From Gilliamella apicola (GTDB lineage: Bacteria; Pseudomonadota; Gammaproteobacteria; Enterobacterales; Orbaceae): a stretch of DNA of 64,000 bases. A model generated the notes under the pieces. The model was not told the DNA's origin and made no database searches. It saw only the letters and a list, made by a program, of their open reading frames with translations. Of the stretch, positions 11,203 to 19,616 are shown piece by piece. The position numbers and the translations under genes were made by a program. The DNA lies in NCBI RefSeq assembly GCF_000599985.1, contig NZ_CP007445.1, positions 1,550,001-1,614,000 of the forward strand. The letters are read 5' to 3'. The first letter of the stretch is position 1, and each line of letters opens with the position of its first letter.

Positions 11203-12411
11203 GTGAATTATGGAATGAGTCATTATTTATATGAATTAGCCCAGTTAAAAGAAAATATTCTTTTTTTACAGGGACCTGTCGGCCCATTTTTTAAAAATGT
11301 TACAAAATGGTTACAAAATCAAGGATGTAAGGTCTATAAAATCAATTTAAATGGAGGCGATGAGTTTTTCTTTCCGCAGAATAGTATGTCTTTTTATGAA
11401 CCAATTACCGAATTTCGTCAATTTTTAATAGATTATATTGAAAAATACAGTATTAGTGCAATTGTAGTTTTTGGTGATTGTCGTGCTTATCATAAAATAG
11501 CTAAGTCAATAGTTGATTCTAACTCCAATTTATCATTTTGGGTATTTGAAGAGGGCTACCTAAGACCTCACTATATTACATTTGAAAAAAATGGTGTGAA
11601 CGGCTTTTCTCTTATTCCTAAAAATTATGATTTTTATAAAAATATTGAAATTACTTCTTTTGATGAAAACAAAGGAAAATCACACTTTTACTCAATGGTA
11701 TATTATACCTGTGTTTATTATGTTTTAATGTTCTTAAAAAGACGCAAGTATTCAAATTATATACATCATAGAAATTCATCATTAGCTTTTTATGCATCTC
11801 ATTGGGGATTAGCATTAATACGAAAGTTAAAAGCAAAATTAATTCAACCCAGATTAATAAAAAACCTGTTTAATAACAAATATAAACCATTTTATATTTT
11901 CCCATTGCAGTGTGATCAAGATTTTCAAATACAAGTTCACAGTAATTATCATTCAATGAGATCATATATTTTTAGAGTTATTCGATCATTCTCCAAGTTT
12001 GCCGATGATAAAAGCTATCTGTTAATTAAACATCACCCTATGGATGAAGGGTTTAATAATTATAATCATTTAATAAAAAAATTGTCTAAACGGTATGGTG
12101 TCAGTGAAAGAGTAATATATTTGCATGGCGTTCCTATGCCAGTTTTATTAAGAAACGCAAAAGGACTAGTTACAGTTAATAGTACTTGTGGGCTTTCTGC
12201 ACTTATCCATGGATTACCAGTTAAAGTGTTAGGTAATGCTCATTATGATATTGAAAGGCTAACTTTCCAAAAAGAACTGGATCTTTTTTGGAATGAAGGG
12301 CAAAAACCTGACGCCGAGTTGTTTGAACGTTATCGAAGTTATTTATGCAGTAAATCCCAAATTAAGGGTTCTGTTTATTATCATGACTTTAATTTGAAAA
12401 TAAACGATTAA
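11203..12411 (+). CDS. kpsS: Capsule beta-Kdo linker transferase KpsS (LipB)
   Basis: 402 residues from a GTG at 11203 (GAGAA 12 bases upstream); an in-frame ATG at 11215 is the alternative. Family landmarks: FLQGPVGPFF near 24, FGDCRAYHK near 95, FEEGYLRPHYITFE near 118, IKHHPMDEG near 285, and TVNSTCGLSALIHGLPVKVLGNA near 330. KpsS adds the first Kdo to lysophosphatidylglycerol before KpsC extends it. It ends two bases before the next ATG. Confidence 0.94.
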   Translation: MNYGMSHYLYELAQLKENILFLQGPVGPFFKNVTKWLQNQGCKVYKINLNGGDEFFFPQNSMSFYEPITEFRQFLIDYIEKYSISAIVVFGDCRAYHKIAKSIVDSNSNLSFWVFEEGYLRPHYITFEKNGVNGFSLIPKNYDFYKNIEITSFDENKGKSHFYSMVYYTCVYYVLMFLKRRKYSNYIHHRNSSLAFYASHWGLALIRKLKAKLIQPRLIKNLFNNKYKPFYIFPLQCDQDFQIQVHSNYHSMRSYIFRVIRSFSKFADDKSYLLIKHHPMDEGFNNYNHLIKKLSKRYGVSERVIYLHGVPMPVLLRNAKGLVTVNSTCGLSALIHGLPVKVLGNAHYDIERLTFQKELDLFWNEGQKPDAELFERYRSYLCSKSQIKGSVYYHDFNLKIND

Positions 12412-12412
12412 A

Positions 12413-13501
12413 ATGAGTAAATTAAGTAAACTTTTAAATAATCCTGGATTATTTTTTAGAGATTATTTCATAAATAGATATCCTTTATCATTGGATGAAC
12501 AAGGTCATGATGTTTTTAATGAAGGTATTTTAGTAGCTAGTGATTTTAAAATATATAATATTGACGTAAATCAGAATACTGATGATGTTGATGCTGTCAT
12601 CACTTGGGTTAATAACGAAGATCAAAACTGGCAAAAAAAATTAAGTTATTATAAAAATGATAAAATCAAGGACATCAATCCATTATCAATTGACAATGCC
12701 CGGTTTGAAAATCATGGCGAATTATATTATGTAATAAAAAGCATTGAACTTTACATGCCTTGGATAAAAACTATTTTTTTAGTTACAGATAACCAAATAC
12801 CGCATTTTTCTCTGTCCAATAAAGTAGTAATTATTGATCATAGACAAATAATAGATGAAAAATATCTTCCCACTTTTAATTCACATGTTATTGAAGCCCA
12901 CTTGCATAATATTCCAGAACTGTCGGAAAATTTCATTTATTTTAATGATGATGTTTTTGTTGCAAGAGCTCTACCCAAAACACATTTTCTAAGTGGAAAT
13001 AATTTATCTTCTTTATTTTTAAACAGAAAAAATTTAGATGAAATGCTTAAAAAGGGTGTAAAAACGCCAACATTATTAGCTAGCTTGAATTGTCGGGAAT
13101 TGCTATTGAAAAAGTATAATAAAAAAATTAGTAATCCATTGGTGCATACCTATGTTCCATTAAAGAAATCTTATTTCAAATTAGCGTGGTCGTTGTTTAG
13201 AAATGAAATTAATAACTTTTTACCTAATAGGTTTAGATATGATAATGATCTTAATTTGGCCACTTTTCTAGTTCCTTGGATGATGTATCTTGATGGTAAA
13301 TCTAAATTATCACGTGATATTTGCTATCATTTTAATATTAGATCTGCATCATCCTTCAGTCATTATCATATGTTAAATACAAGAAAAAATGAAAATATAT
13401 TACCCCATTCTTTCTGTGCTAATGATTTTATTTCCAACATTCAAAATCCATTTGATTATAAAGCTAATTTAATGGCTTTTCTAAAAAAATTTTACAGTTA
13501 A
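12413..13501 (+). CDS. Stealth-family capsular sugar-phosphate transferase 1
   Basis: 362 residues. It begins with the short NNPGLFFRDY motif common at the N-terminus of capsule transferases. Stealth conserved regions are clear: CR1 VDAVITWVNNEDQNW (about 60), CR2 ARFENHGELYYVIKSIE to FIYFNDDVFV (about 100-185). Stealth enzymes transfer hexose-1-phosphate to make phosphodiester-linked capsule polymers. It starts two bases after kpsS and was probably duplicated from, or exchanged with, the next gene's ancestor. Donor and acceptor sugars cannot be read from sequence. Confidence 0.88.
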   Translation: MSKLSKLLNNPGLFFRDYFINRYPLSLDEQGHDVFNEGILVASDFKIYNIDVNQNTDDVDAVITWVNNEDQNWQKKLSYYKNDKIKDINPLSIDNARFENHGELYYVIKSIELYMPWIKTIFLVTDNQIPHFSLSNKVVIIDHRQIIDEKYLPTFNSHVIEAHLHNIPELSENFIYFNDDVFVARALPKTHFLSGNNLSSLFLNRKNLDEMLKKGVKTPTLLASLNCRELLLKKYNKKISNPLVHTYVPLKKSYFKLAWSLFRNEINNFLPNRFRYDNDLNLATFLVPWMMYLDGKSKLSRDICYHFNIRSASSFSHYHMLNTRKNENILPHSFCANDFISNIQNPFDYKANLMAFLKKFYS

Positions 13502-13540
13502 TTATTGGTTATACTTAGATATGAAATATAAAGAGGTCTC

Positions 13541-15400
13541 ATGAGAATTTTAGCTAAAACAAAAAAATTATTTCGTAATCCTTCACTTTTTATTGATGAT
13601 TACAAAGCAAAAAGGAAAAAAATTGAGTTATCAAATAAAATTGATTTATCAAATATTTCTTTATTATTAGAAAAAAAGATAGAAACAACAGCGAAGGAAA
13701 TGGAAAAGAAAGAGGAAAAGAAAGAGGAAAAGAAAAAGAAAGAGAAAGAGGAAAAGAAAGAGGAAAAGAAAAAGAAAGAGAAAGAGGAAAAGAAAGAGGA
13801 AAAGAAAGAGGAAAAGAAAAAGAAAGAGAAAGAGAAAGAGGAAAAGAAAGAGGAAAAGAAAAAGAAAGAGGAAAAGAAAGAGGCTAAAAAAGTGGAGAAA
13901 AAAGAAAAAAAGAAAGAAAAGAAAAAAAAGAACCCTGTGTATTTTCAAAGAGTGGCTACTTCTAAAAATGGACAATTATTTTATGAAAAACTTACTGAAA
14001 TTTGTAAACTAATTAATATTCCGTTTATGACAGGTGCTACAGATGACGTTTGGATGAAAGGAATTCATATTGATTATGAAAATCTTTATGAGTTTATCAA
14101 AGTACTTCAATATTGGTTTTCAGAAAATAATTATTACCTCAAAGTCGATAACGAATATTTTTTAATTAAAAATATTACTTCCAAAGTTGACATTCCGAAA
14201 CTTAAATATTTTGATCTTGTTCATGTTGAAAAAGAATATTCATCTGAATCTTATACAAACAAATATTATTCTCTTATAAGAGTTTCTTTTTGGAGTTTGC
14301 AAGCGAATTATTCAAACTTTCCACTTTACACTATCAAGGGAAATAACAAATATATAAGTAAACTAACACAGGATACATTTAGAGAATTTGTTGATAATAA
14401 TAAAGACTTAGATGAATTTTTAAAAGTGCGATCATCAAATTATTCATTCCCAATTGATGCTGTTATTACTTGGGTTAATGGTGATGATCCTGAATGGAAG
14501 TTAGAAAAAGAATTTTACTCAAGTTTTCATTTAGTTGATAATAGTAATAATAATACTGAAAGTAGGGCTAATGAGGATGAACGATTCAGAAATAGAAATG
14601 AATTGAAATATTTATTGCGTTCAATCGAAATGTTTGCACCATTTATAAGAAAAATTTTTATTGTTACCTGTGGACAAACGCCTGAGTGGTTAAATACTGA
14701 TAATGATAGAATAGTATTAGTTAATCATAATGAAATTTATAAAGATAAAGAAGCTTTACCAGTTTTTAACTCAAGTAGCATAGAGACTCAACTTCATCAC
14801 ATTGAAGGTTTATCAGAGCATTTTATCTATTTTAACGATGATTTTATGCTTACAGATTTTTGTGTACCCAATGACTTTTTCTTTGCTAATGGAATAATGA
14901 AATATTTTCCTTCAGATACAAGAGTATTTGAGAATGATATTGATGATTCTAGAGAAGAATATTTAATAGCGGATCGAAATGCAATTACTCTAATAAAGGA
15001 AGATTTTGGTAAATCAGGAAATGATGTTATGCTACATTGTCCATATCCTTCGAGAAAAAGTATTCTTTCTTTTTTAGAAGATAGATATGAATCTGAATTT
15101 GCTAAATGTGCAAAGGAACGATTTAGATCGAAAAATGATTTAAGACCGATTGCATTTATGCAATATCATTATGGTTTTCTTAAAGGATTAGCTATTCCAA
15201 GCTCTTTAACACATAGATATTTAGCTTTATACAAAGATACTATTGATAGACAATTCAATGGTGTTTTTGTAACTCGTAAATATAAAACCATATGTATTAA
15301 TGATGTAGCAGTTCCTACTGAAAGACTTTCTGCAGTTAATGAACTAACTATCCAATTTTTAGAATCTTATTTTCCTTTCGAATCTTCATTCGAAAAGTAA
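13541..15400 (+). CDS. Stealth-family sugar-phosphate transferase 2 with a long Lys/Glu repeat
   Basis: 619 residues. Parts in order: N-terminal NPSLFIDDYKAKRK (about 12-25); an almost pure Lys/Glu segment (about 50-130); a 160-residue domain resembling the N-terminal part of larger capsular phosphotransferases; and a Stealth core with CR1 IDAVITWVNGDDPEW (about 307), CR2 RFRNRNELKYLLRSIEMFAP (about 348) and FIYFNDDFML (about 427). The charged segment probably forms a long helix spacing the active domain or binding membrane or partner proteins. Codons there are only GAA/GAG/AAA/AAG. The frame is intact, so the protein is probably made. AGAGG precedes the ATG. Confidence 0.88.
   Translation: MRILAKTKKLFRNPSLFIDDYKAKRKKIELSNKIDLSNISLLLEKKIETTAKEMEKKEEKKEEKKKKEKEEKKEEKKKKEKEEKKEEKKEEKKKKEKEKEEKKEEKKKKEEKKEAKKVEKKEKKKEKKKKNPVYFQRVATSKNGQLFYEKLTEICKLINIPFMTGATDDVWMKGIHIDYENLYEFIKVLQYWFSENNYYLKVDNEYFLIKNITSKVDIPKLKYFDLVHVEKEYSSESYTNKYYSLIRVSFWSLQANYSNFPLYTIKGNNKYISKLTQDTFREFVDNNKDLDEFLKVRSSNYSFPIDAVITWVNGDDPEWKLEKEFYSSFHLVDNSNNNTESRANEDERFRNRNELKYLLRSIEMFAPFIRKIFIVTCGQTPEWLNTDNDRIVLVNHNEIYKDKEALPVFNSSSIETQLHHIEGLSEHFIYFNDDFMLTDFCVPNDFFFANGIMKYFPSDTRVFENDIDDSREEYLIADRNAITLIKEDFGKSGNDVMLHCPYPSRKSILSFLEDRYESEFAKCAKERFRSKNDLRPIAFMQYHYGFLKGLAIPSSLTHRYLALYKDTIDRQFNGVFVTRKYKTICINDVAVPTERLSAVNELTIQFLESYFPFESSFEK
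13702..13932 (+). repeat. Coding homopurine tandem repeat
   Basis: Bases 13702-13883 contain no pyrimidine at all (182 nt). After CT (13884-13885), seven purines and a single T (13893), another 39 purines follow to 13932. Irregular 6- to 42-nt units based on GAGGAAAAGAAA and AAGAAAGAG repeat in register and encode runs of KEEKKEEKKKKEKE. Units differ in number and order, which suggests expansion by slippage or unequal crossover in multiples of three. Confidence 0.95.
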
Positions 15401-15427
15401 TTTTATAACAATATTAGGAGCTATAAC

Positions 15428-16132
15428 ATGAATCATGAGCAAAAAGTAATTCTTCGAAAACATAAAATATATACATATATGGGAACAAAGTTTGAAAAAA
15501 ATGCTGAAGTTTCGTGTGAAGTTCCAATAAAAATTGGTGGAGAAATATCATTTAAAGGTTCAATAGGGGCTTATACTTACATAAGAAAAGGGTGTCGACT
15601 GTCTCCCGCATTAAAATCGATCGGACGTTATTGTTCTATAGCACCAGATGTAAAAATAGGAGATGGTAATCATCCTACAAATTGGCTTTCTACAAGCCCA
15701 TTTCAATGGGGGGCTTTTCCAGTACCAATGGAAGAACCATTAGAGAATTCCCTTGTTTTTACGAAACCTAATAGAACAATTACGATTGGTAATGATGTTT
15801 GGATTGGCACAAATGTAACTATAACACCCAATGTAAAGATCGGTGATGGAGCTATCATTGCAGCAGGTGCTGTTGTAGTTAAAGATGTTGAGCCATATTC
15901 GATAGTAGGGGGTGTTCCGGCTAAATTGATTCGCTTTAGATTCAGCAATGAAATAATTGAAAGATTATTAAATCAGCAATGGTGGAGATTTGCTCCTAAT
16001 ATGCTCTCAAAAATTAGTTTTGATCGCCCTGAGTTAGCGGTTGAAGAAATTGATACTCTCATAAAGGATAAAAATATATTAGAAGATAAACCAAATATTA
16101 TAAAAATTGGTGCTAATGGAATCATTCTATAA
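15428..16132 (+). CDS. Hexapeptide-repeat (CatB/LbH type) acyltransferase
   Basis: 234 residues with left-handed beta-helix turns (IGRYCSIAPDVKIGDG, IGNDVWIGTNVTI, VKIGDGAIIAAGAVV) and the NHPTNWLSTSPF loop carrying the catalytic His of the xenobiotic/CatB acetyltransferase group. The C-terminal GGVPAKLIRFRF is typical. As the last gene of the capsule run, 28 bases after the Stealth gene with AGGAG ahead, it most likely O-acetylates the capsule or its precursor. Acyl donor and acceptor are inferred. Confidence 0.82.
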   Translation: MNHEQKVILRKHKIYTYMGTKFEKNAEVSCEVPIKIGGEISFKGSIGAYTYIRKGCRLSPALKSIGRYCSIAPDVKIGDGNHPTNWLSTSPFQWGAFPVPMEEPLENSLVFTKPNRTITIGNDVWIGTNVTITPNVKIGDGAIIAAGAVVVKDVEPYSIVGGVPAKLIRFRFSNEIIERLLNQQWWRFAPNMLSKISFDRPELAVEEIDTLIKDKNILEDKPNIIKIGANGIIL

Positions 16133-16210
16133 AGCATCAGTCTAAAAAAATATATATAATTGATATTAATCTAATAAATATCCTGAAAAGTGGAGCGTTA
16201 CCAATTTTAT

Positions 16211-16465
16211 ACTGAGTTTTAATATTTAATTTTAAAACCGAAGAGTTAACGTTCAGATTTCATGCCTAAAAAAGTAATAAGCCTAATTAGGCCTAATTAG
16301 GCCTAAATAGAATTAAAATGCAGAATGCATTATGATAAGTTATATTTAACATAATATACATTATGCGAACCTATATAAATTTAGAAGTAGAGCGCTAAAT
16401 CATGATGCTACAGGAAAATTTGTGGCATTATTGGCTTGAATCTCTTCAGTTAACTAGCGAGATTT
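16211..16465 (+). repeat. Left arm of a 255-bp inverted repeat
   Basis: This arm is the reverse complement of 17058-17312 with a single mismatch (base 16215) over 255 positions. It is non-coding and AT-rich, and contains three tandem copies of a GCCTAATTAG-like decamer (16281-16310). Its inner end abuts the left end of the IS3 remnant exactly. No target duplication is visible outside the arms. Confidence 0.97.
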
Positions 16466-16534
16466 GATCCTCGCCAAAAAAGTGGACAAAAGTCGCCTCT
16501 ATGATATAAACAAAAATCATAGGAGACAAATATC

Positions 16535-16816
16535 ATGGTCAAAAAATTTAGTATCGAATTCAAACAACAATCAGTGGATTATGCGTTATCTAATGCACAC
16601 CTTTCTATCAGCGAACTTGCCAACCATCTAGGTGTGGGTAAATCAACCCTAGATAAATGGATTAGGCAACTTTCCCCGAATAAAACCAGCCGTCGAGAGT
16701 TAACGGCTGAGCAACAGCGGATTATGGTGTTAGAAAAAGAGATTAAAGAACTGAAAATGGCCAATGATATACTAAAAAAGGCGCATGTGTACTTCATCAA
16801 CAATCCAAGTCGGTGA
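16535..16816 (+). CDS. IS3-family OrfA (helix-turn-helix transposase subunit)
   Basis: 93 residues. HTH_Tnp_1-type helix-turn-helix (SISELANHLGVGKSTLDKWI, about 28-47), followed by a leucine-zipper-like C-terminus (IMVLEKEIKELKMANDILKKA). An A-rich stretch CTAAAAAAGG near 16771 is a typical OrfA/OrfB frameshift site. The ATG has AGGAGA upstream. It is intact, but its OrfB partner is broken, so it can encode only a DNA-binding remnant. Confidence 0.9.
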   Translation: MVKKFSIEFKQQSVDYALSNAHLSISELANHLGVGKSTLDKWIRQLSPNKTSRRELTAEQQRIMVLEKEIKELKMANDILKKAHVYFINNPSR

Positions 16817-17005
16817 AGTACGCTTATATGAAAAACCATTTAATCTGCTATCCCGTTACTCAGTTCATCAAGTTATTATGCTTGGTTAAAAAGAGCAAAC
16901 AAATCAACCAAACTCAGCGAGTATATCCAAAAGCAGTATTGGTAACATAAAGGTGCGCCAAGTCTGCTTCATGATGCAAGAGAAGCGGGCTATTAACCGA
17001 AATAA
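16806..17005 (+). pseudogene. Remnant of IS3-family OrfB
   Basis: Starts in the -1 frame relative to orfA with SVKYAYMKNHLICYPVTQ. After a frameshift it continues as YYAWLKRANKSTKLSEYIQK, then HKGAPSLLHDAREAGY, with stops after QYW and AGY. This is the N-terminal region of an OrfB transposase; the DDE catalytic core is entirely missing. Confidence 0.82.
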
Positions 17006-17057
17006 TAAACAATTCACCAAAAAAATCCCGCAAAAAAAAATTCAAATCAATGTCAAT

Positions 17058-17312
17058 AAATCTCGCTAGTTAACTGAAGAGATTCAAGCCAATAATGCCA
17101 CAAATTTTCCTGTAGCATCATGATTTAGCGCTCTACTTCTAAATTTATATAGGTTCGCATAATGTATATTATGTTAAATATAACTTATCATAATGCATTC
17201 TGCATTTTAATTCTATTTAGGCCTAATTAGGCCTAATTAGGCTTATTACTTTTTTAGGCATGAAATCTGAACGTTAACTCTTCGGTTTTAAAATTAAATA
17301 TTAAAACCCAGT
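17058..17312 (-). repeat. Right arm of a 255-bp inverted repeat
   Basis: Reverse complement of 16211-16465, 254 of 255 positions identical. It begins immediately after the decayed transposase remnant. Confidence 0.97.
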
Positions 17313-17703
17313 TACTTCTATTCAATTATTATGGTGTTGTTGAGTGTTACTCTCAGAATTTTTAAATTATTATTTGCATGGTTTGAGTATCACTAAAACA
17401 ATTGCTGATCTTTAAAATGCATTTTATAAAATAGAAATTTAACTTTTGACCATTAAAATAATATCACTACCTGGTAATGGCATTTTTAATATTTATTATT
17501 TTATTTTGCCCCAAACCTGCATTTCGCATTTGAACAAATTTCCCTTGATCGATTTATGATTATTTCATATAAGATTAAAAAATTTTGTTTTTTTCATAAA
17601 ATCTGACTTTTTTGTAAATAAAAAAATAATATCTAACTATTCTATGTTTTTTATTATAGAATATACTGTTTTTATCAACTAATGGATTAATACTTTTAGA
17701 AAG
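17313..17703. other. Intergenic region upstream of fnr
   Basis: 391 AT-rich bases, no gene seen. It must contain the fnr promoter. I looked for the FNR box TTGAT-N4-ATCAA and found only an imperfect TTGATCGATTTATG near 17544, which I do not count as a site. Confidence 0.5.
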
Positions 17704-18417
17704 ATGCAAACTAAATATAAGTCATTACGATCAAAAAGTTATTCTGTTCCGTGTGAATTGTGCAGTGTTGGATCACTATGTATCCCGATGTTACTTAATA
17801 ATACCCTACATACAGTTTTAGATCGAAAAAAGTCTTATATAAAAGATGAGATCTTAATTCACGAAAACACATTCTTCACCAAATTATTTATCATCCATTC
17901 AGGCGCATTAAAAACCTATGTCACTACATCTGATGGTAATGAACAGATTAATGGTTTCTATCTACCAGGAGATATTGTTGGGTTAGATTCTATCTCAACT
18001 AAAGTTTATAACTATACAGTTAAAGCATTAAATAATGTTGCTATATGTGAACTCGATTATGATGAATTGATGTCTTTGGTTGATACAAATAAAAGTGTAA
18101 GGGATATGATTTTTAAATTATTAAGCAGTGATATATATAACTATCAAAAATTAGTTTTATGTTATTCACAAAAAAAGGCCGATGAACGTCTAGCTTATTT
18201 TATTTACTCCCTTTATAAACGTTATGAAAAACGTGGTCATACATCATTAAACATTAAATTATCTATGAGCAGAACTGACATTGCTAATTATCTAGGATTA
18301 ACAATTGAAACTGTTAGCCGAATTTTAACTAAATTTCAAGAAATTGATGTTTTATCTGTAAAAGGAAAATATATCTTTATCAAAAATTTAAATGCTTTAA
18401 TTGTTTTGGGAAAGTAA
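17704..18417 (+). CDS. fnr: Oxygen-sensing transcription regulator FNR
   Basis: 237 residues. The [4Fe-4S] ligands of FNR are present: Cys17, Cys20, Cys26 (C-x2-C-x5-C) and Cys115, matching E. coli Cys20/23/29/122. The cyclic-nucleotide-binding-like sensor domain contains GNEQINGFYLPGDIVG. The HTH reads DIANYLGLTIETVSRILTKF with the Glu, Ser and Arg that read TTGAT half-sites. The protein switches genes for anaerobic respiration when oxygen is absent. It stands alone upstream of ydgH. Confidence 0.95.
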   Translation: MQTKYKSLRSKSYSVPCELCSVGSLCIPMLLNNTLHTVLDRKKSYIKDEILIHENTFFTKLFIIHSGALKTYVTTSDGNEQINGFYLPGDIVGLDSISTKVYNYTVKALNNVAICELDYDELMSLVDTNKSVRDMIFKLLSSDIYNYQKLVLCYSQKKADERLAYFIYSLYKRYEKRGHTSLNIKLSMSRTDIANYLGLTIETVSRILTKFQEIDVLSVKGKYIFIKNLNALIVLGK

Positions 18418-18467
18418 TTTATTTCATGATAAAATATTAAATAAGTTAATTCTAAGGTTAATCAAAT

Positions 18468-19514
18468 ATGATAAGTTTAAAGAAAACTCTTATTGTTGCA
18501 ACTATCGCTGCAAGCCCTATTAGCTCTTTTGCAGCTCAACAATTAAATGAAGAACAAGCAAAGGACCTGCAATCTTTTAAACAAATTACTGTTCGAGGTG
18601 CTTTTTATACCGATAATGATTATGTTATGGCTATGTCGAGAGCAGCTGATAAAGAAGGGGCTTCTGCATTTTATATAACTACTACTAACATCAGTCCATC
18701 TAATGATACATTGCGTATTGTTTATGCTAAATTATATAAATCAGATGCACCAAAGGCTGTTGAAGTAGCAGAGAATTTTCGTAAATTCGAAGGTGTATTT
18801 GAATATCCAAAATCTAAGGCAATTCGGTTAGAACCTTTCAATATTGTACGTATACGTGGATATTTCCCTAGTGAAATTGATTTAAATCAAGCTGTTGCAA
18901 AAGAAGCTTTAGCAAAAGGTGCCTACGCTTTTTACATTGATTCACGTTCCGAATTAGGAAGCAACATCCAAGTTGCAGCTTATTTATTTAAAAAAGATGC
19001 CCCAGAGCGTAAACTTCAACCAGAAAACGCCATACCTTATGATTCTGAAGCTGGCCAACTTGCACTTGCACAAGGTGGTGAAGCGGCGATGCAAGTTGAA
19101 AAACCTGGTTATTATTCACCATCTGCATTTAATGAAAAATTTTATGCTGACAAATTTAATAATAAAGTAAAAGTAATAGATCAATCAACCACGAAGACGG
19201 CACAAACAAAAGTAACTGAAACTGCTTCAGCTGATGCAACTCCTGCAGTTGTGACCGAACCACAACGTTTAACACGTTACACTGTAACGCTTCCTGACGG
19301 GAGAAAAATTCAAGAATTGAATGATGCTACAGCTGCAAAAATGATTGCTTTTGATACTATTAAATTCCGAGGGTATTATGTAACTGATCATGAAATTTCT
19401 TATCAAGCAGGTAAAAGAGCCATTGAAAATGGAGCTAAATATTATCATATTGCTCGAGTTGCTCATGATACTAAAGGACCTAATATCACTGTATTTGTAG
19501 ATCTTTATAAGTAG
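18468..19514 (+). CDS. ydgH: Periplasmic YdgH, three DUF1471 (YhcN/BhsA-like) domains
   Basis: 348 residues with a Sec signal peptide (cleavage after SSFAA). Three repeats of the small YdgH/BhsA/McbA fold lie near 38-90, 125-180 and 288-348. The last contains YTVTLPDGRKIQELNDATAA and GAKYYHI, nearly identical to E. coli YdgH (314 residues). A Thr/Ala-rich linker (about 240-270) makes it longer. Related proteins act in envelope stress and surface phenotypes, but the molecular role is not established. A terminator follows 14 bases after the stop. Confidence 0.9.
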   Translation: MISLKKTLIVATIAASPISSFAAQQLNEEQAKDLQSFKQITVRGAFYTDNDYVMAMSRAADKEGASAFYITTTNISPSNDTLRIVYAKLYKSDAPKAVEVAENFRKFEGVFEYPKSKAIRLEPFNIVRIRGYFPSEIDLNQAVAKEALAKGAYAFYIDSRSELGSNIQVAAYLFKKDAPERKLQPENAIPYDSEAGQLALAQGGEAAMQVEKPGYYSPSAFNEKFYADKFNNKVKVIDQSTTKTAQTKVTETASADATPAVVTEPQRLTRYTVTLPDGRKIQELNDATAAKMIAFDTIKFRGYYVTDHEISYQAGKRAIENGAKYYHIARVAHDTKGPNITVFVDLYK

Positions 19515-19527
19515 TTTTTTCGAAGAT

Positions 19528-19557
19528 GGGCGTATTTCACGCCCTACTTTCTTTTTT
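19528..19557 (+). terminator. Terminator after ydgH
   Basis: Six-bp stem GGGCGT / ACGCCC with a five-base loop, followed by the T-rich stretch TACTTTCTTTTTT. It lies between ydgH and the convergent hrpA. Confidence 0.85.
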
Positions 19558-19616
19558 AATTTTCTTCTTATTATTTCATATTCTAATTTTCAAATCTGAA
19601 ATGATCATCCTAATAT

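Larger units (their letters stand above)
16466..17057 (+). mobile_element. Decayed IS3-family insertion sequence
   Basis: About 590 bases between the two inverted-repeat arms. The left end GATCCTCGCCAAAAAAGTGG resembles an IS3-family terminal repeat and is followed by an intact orfA and a shredded, truncated orfB. No matching right terminus is present, so the element is 3'-deleted and cannot move unaided. Confidence 0.85.

Noticed and set aside
13667..13975. 102-codon antisense frame of Phe/Leu repeats
   Set aside because: It is only the complement of the Lys/Glu purine tract; no ribosome site or family.
17544..17557. Possible FNR box upstream of fnr (TTGATCGATTTATG)
   Set aside because: Only the left half-site matches TTGAT-N4-ATCAA.
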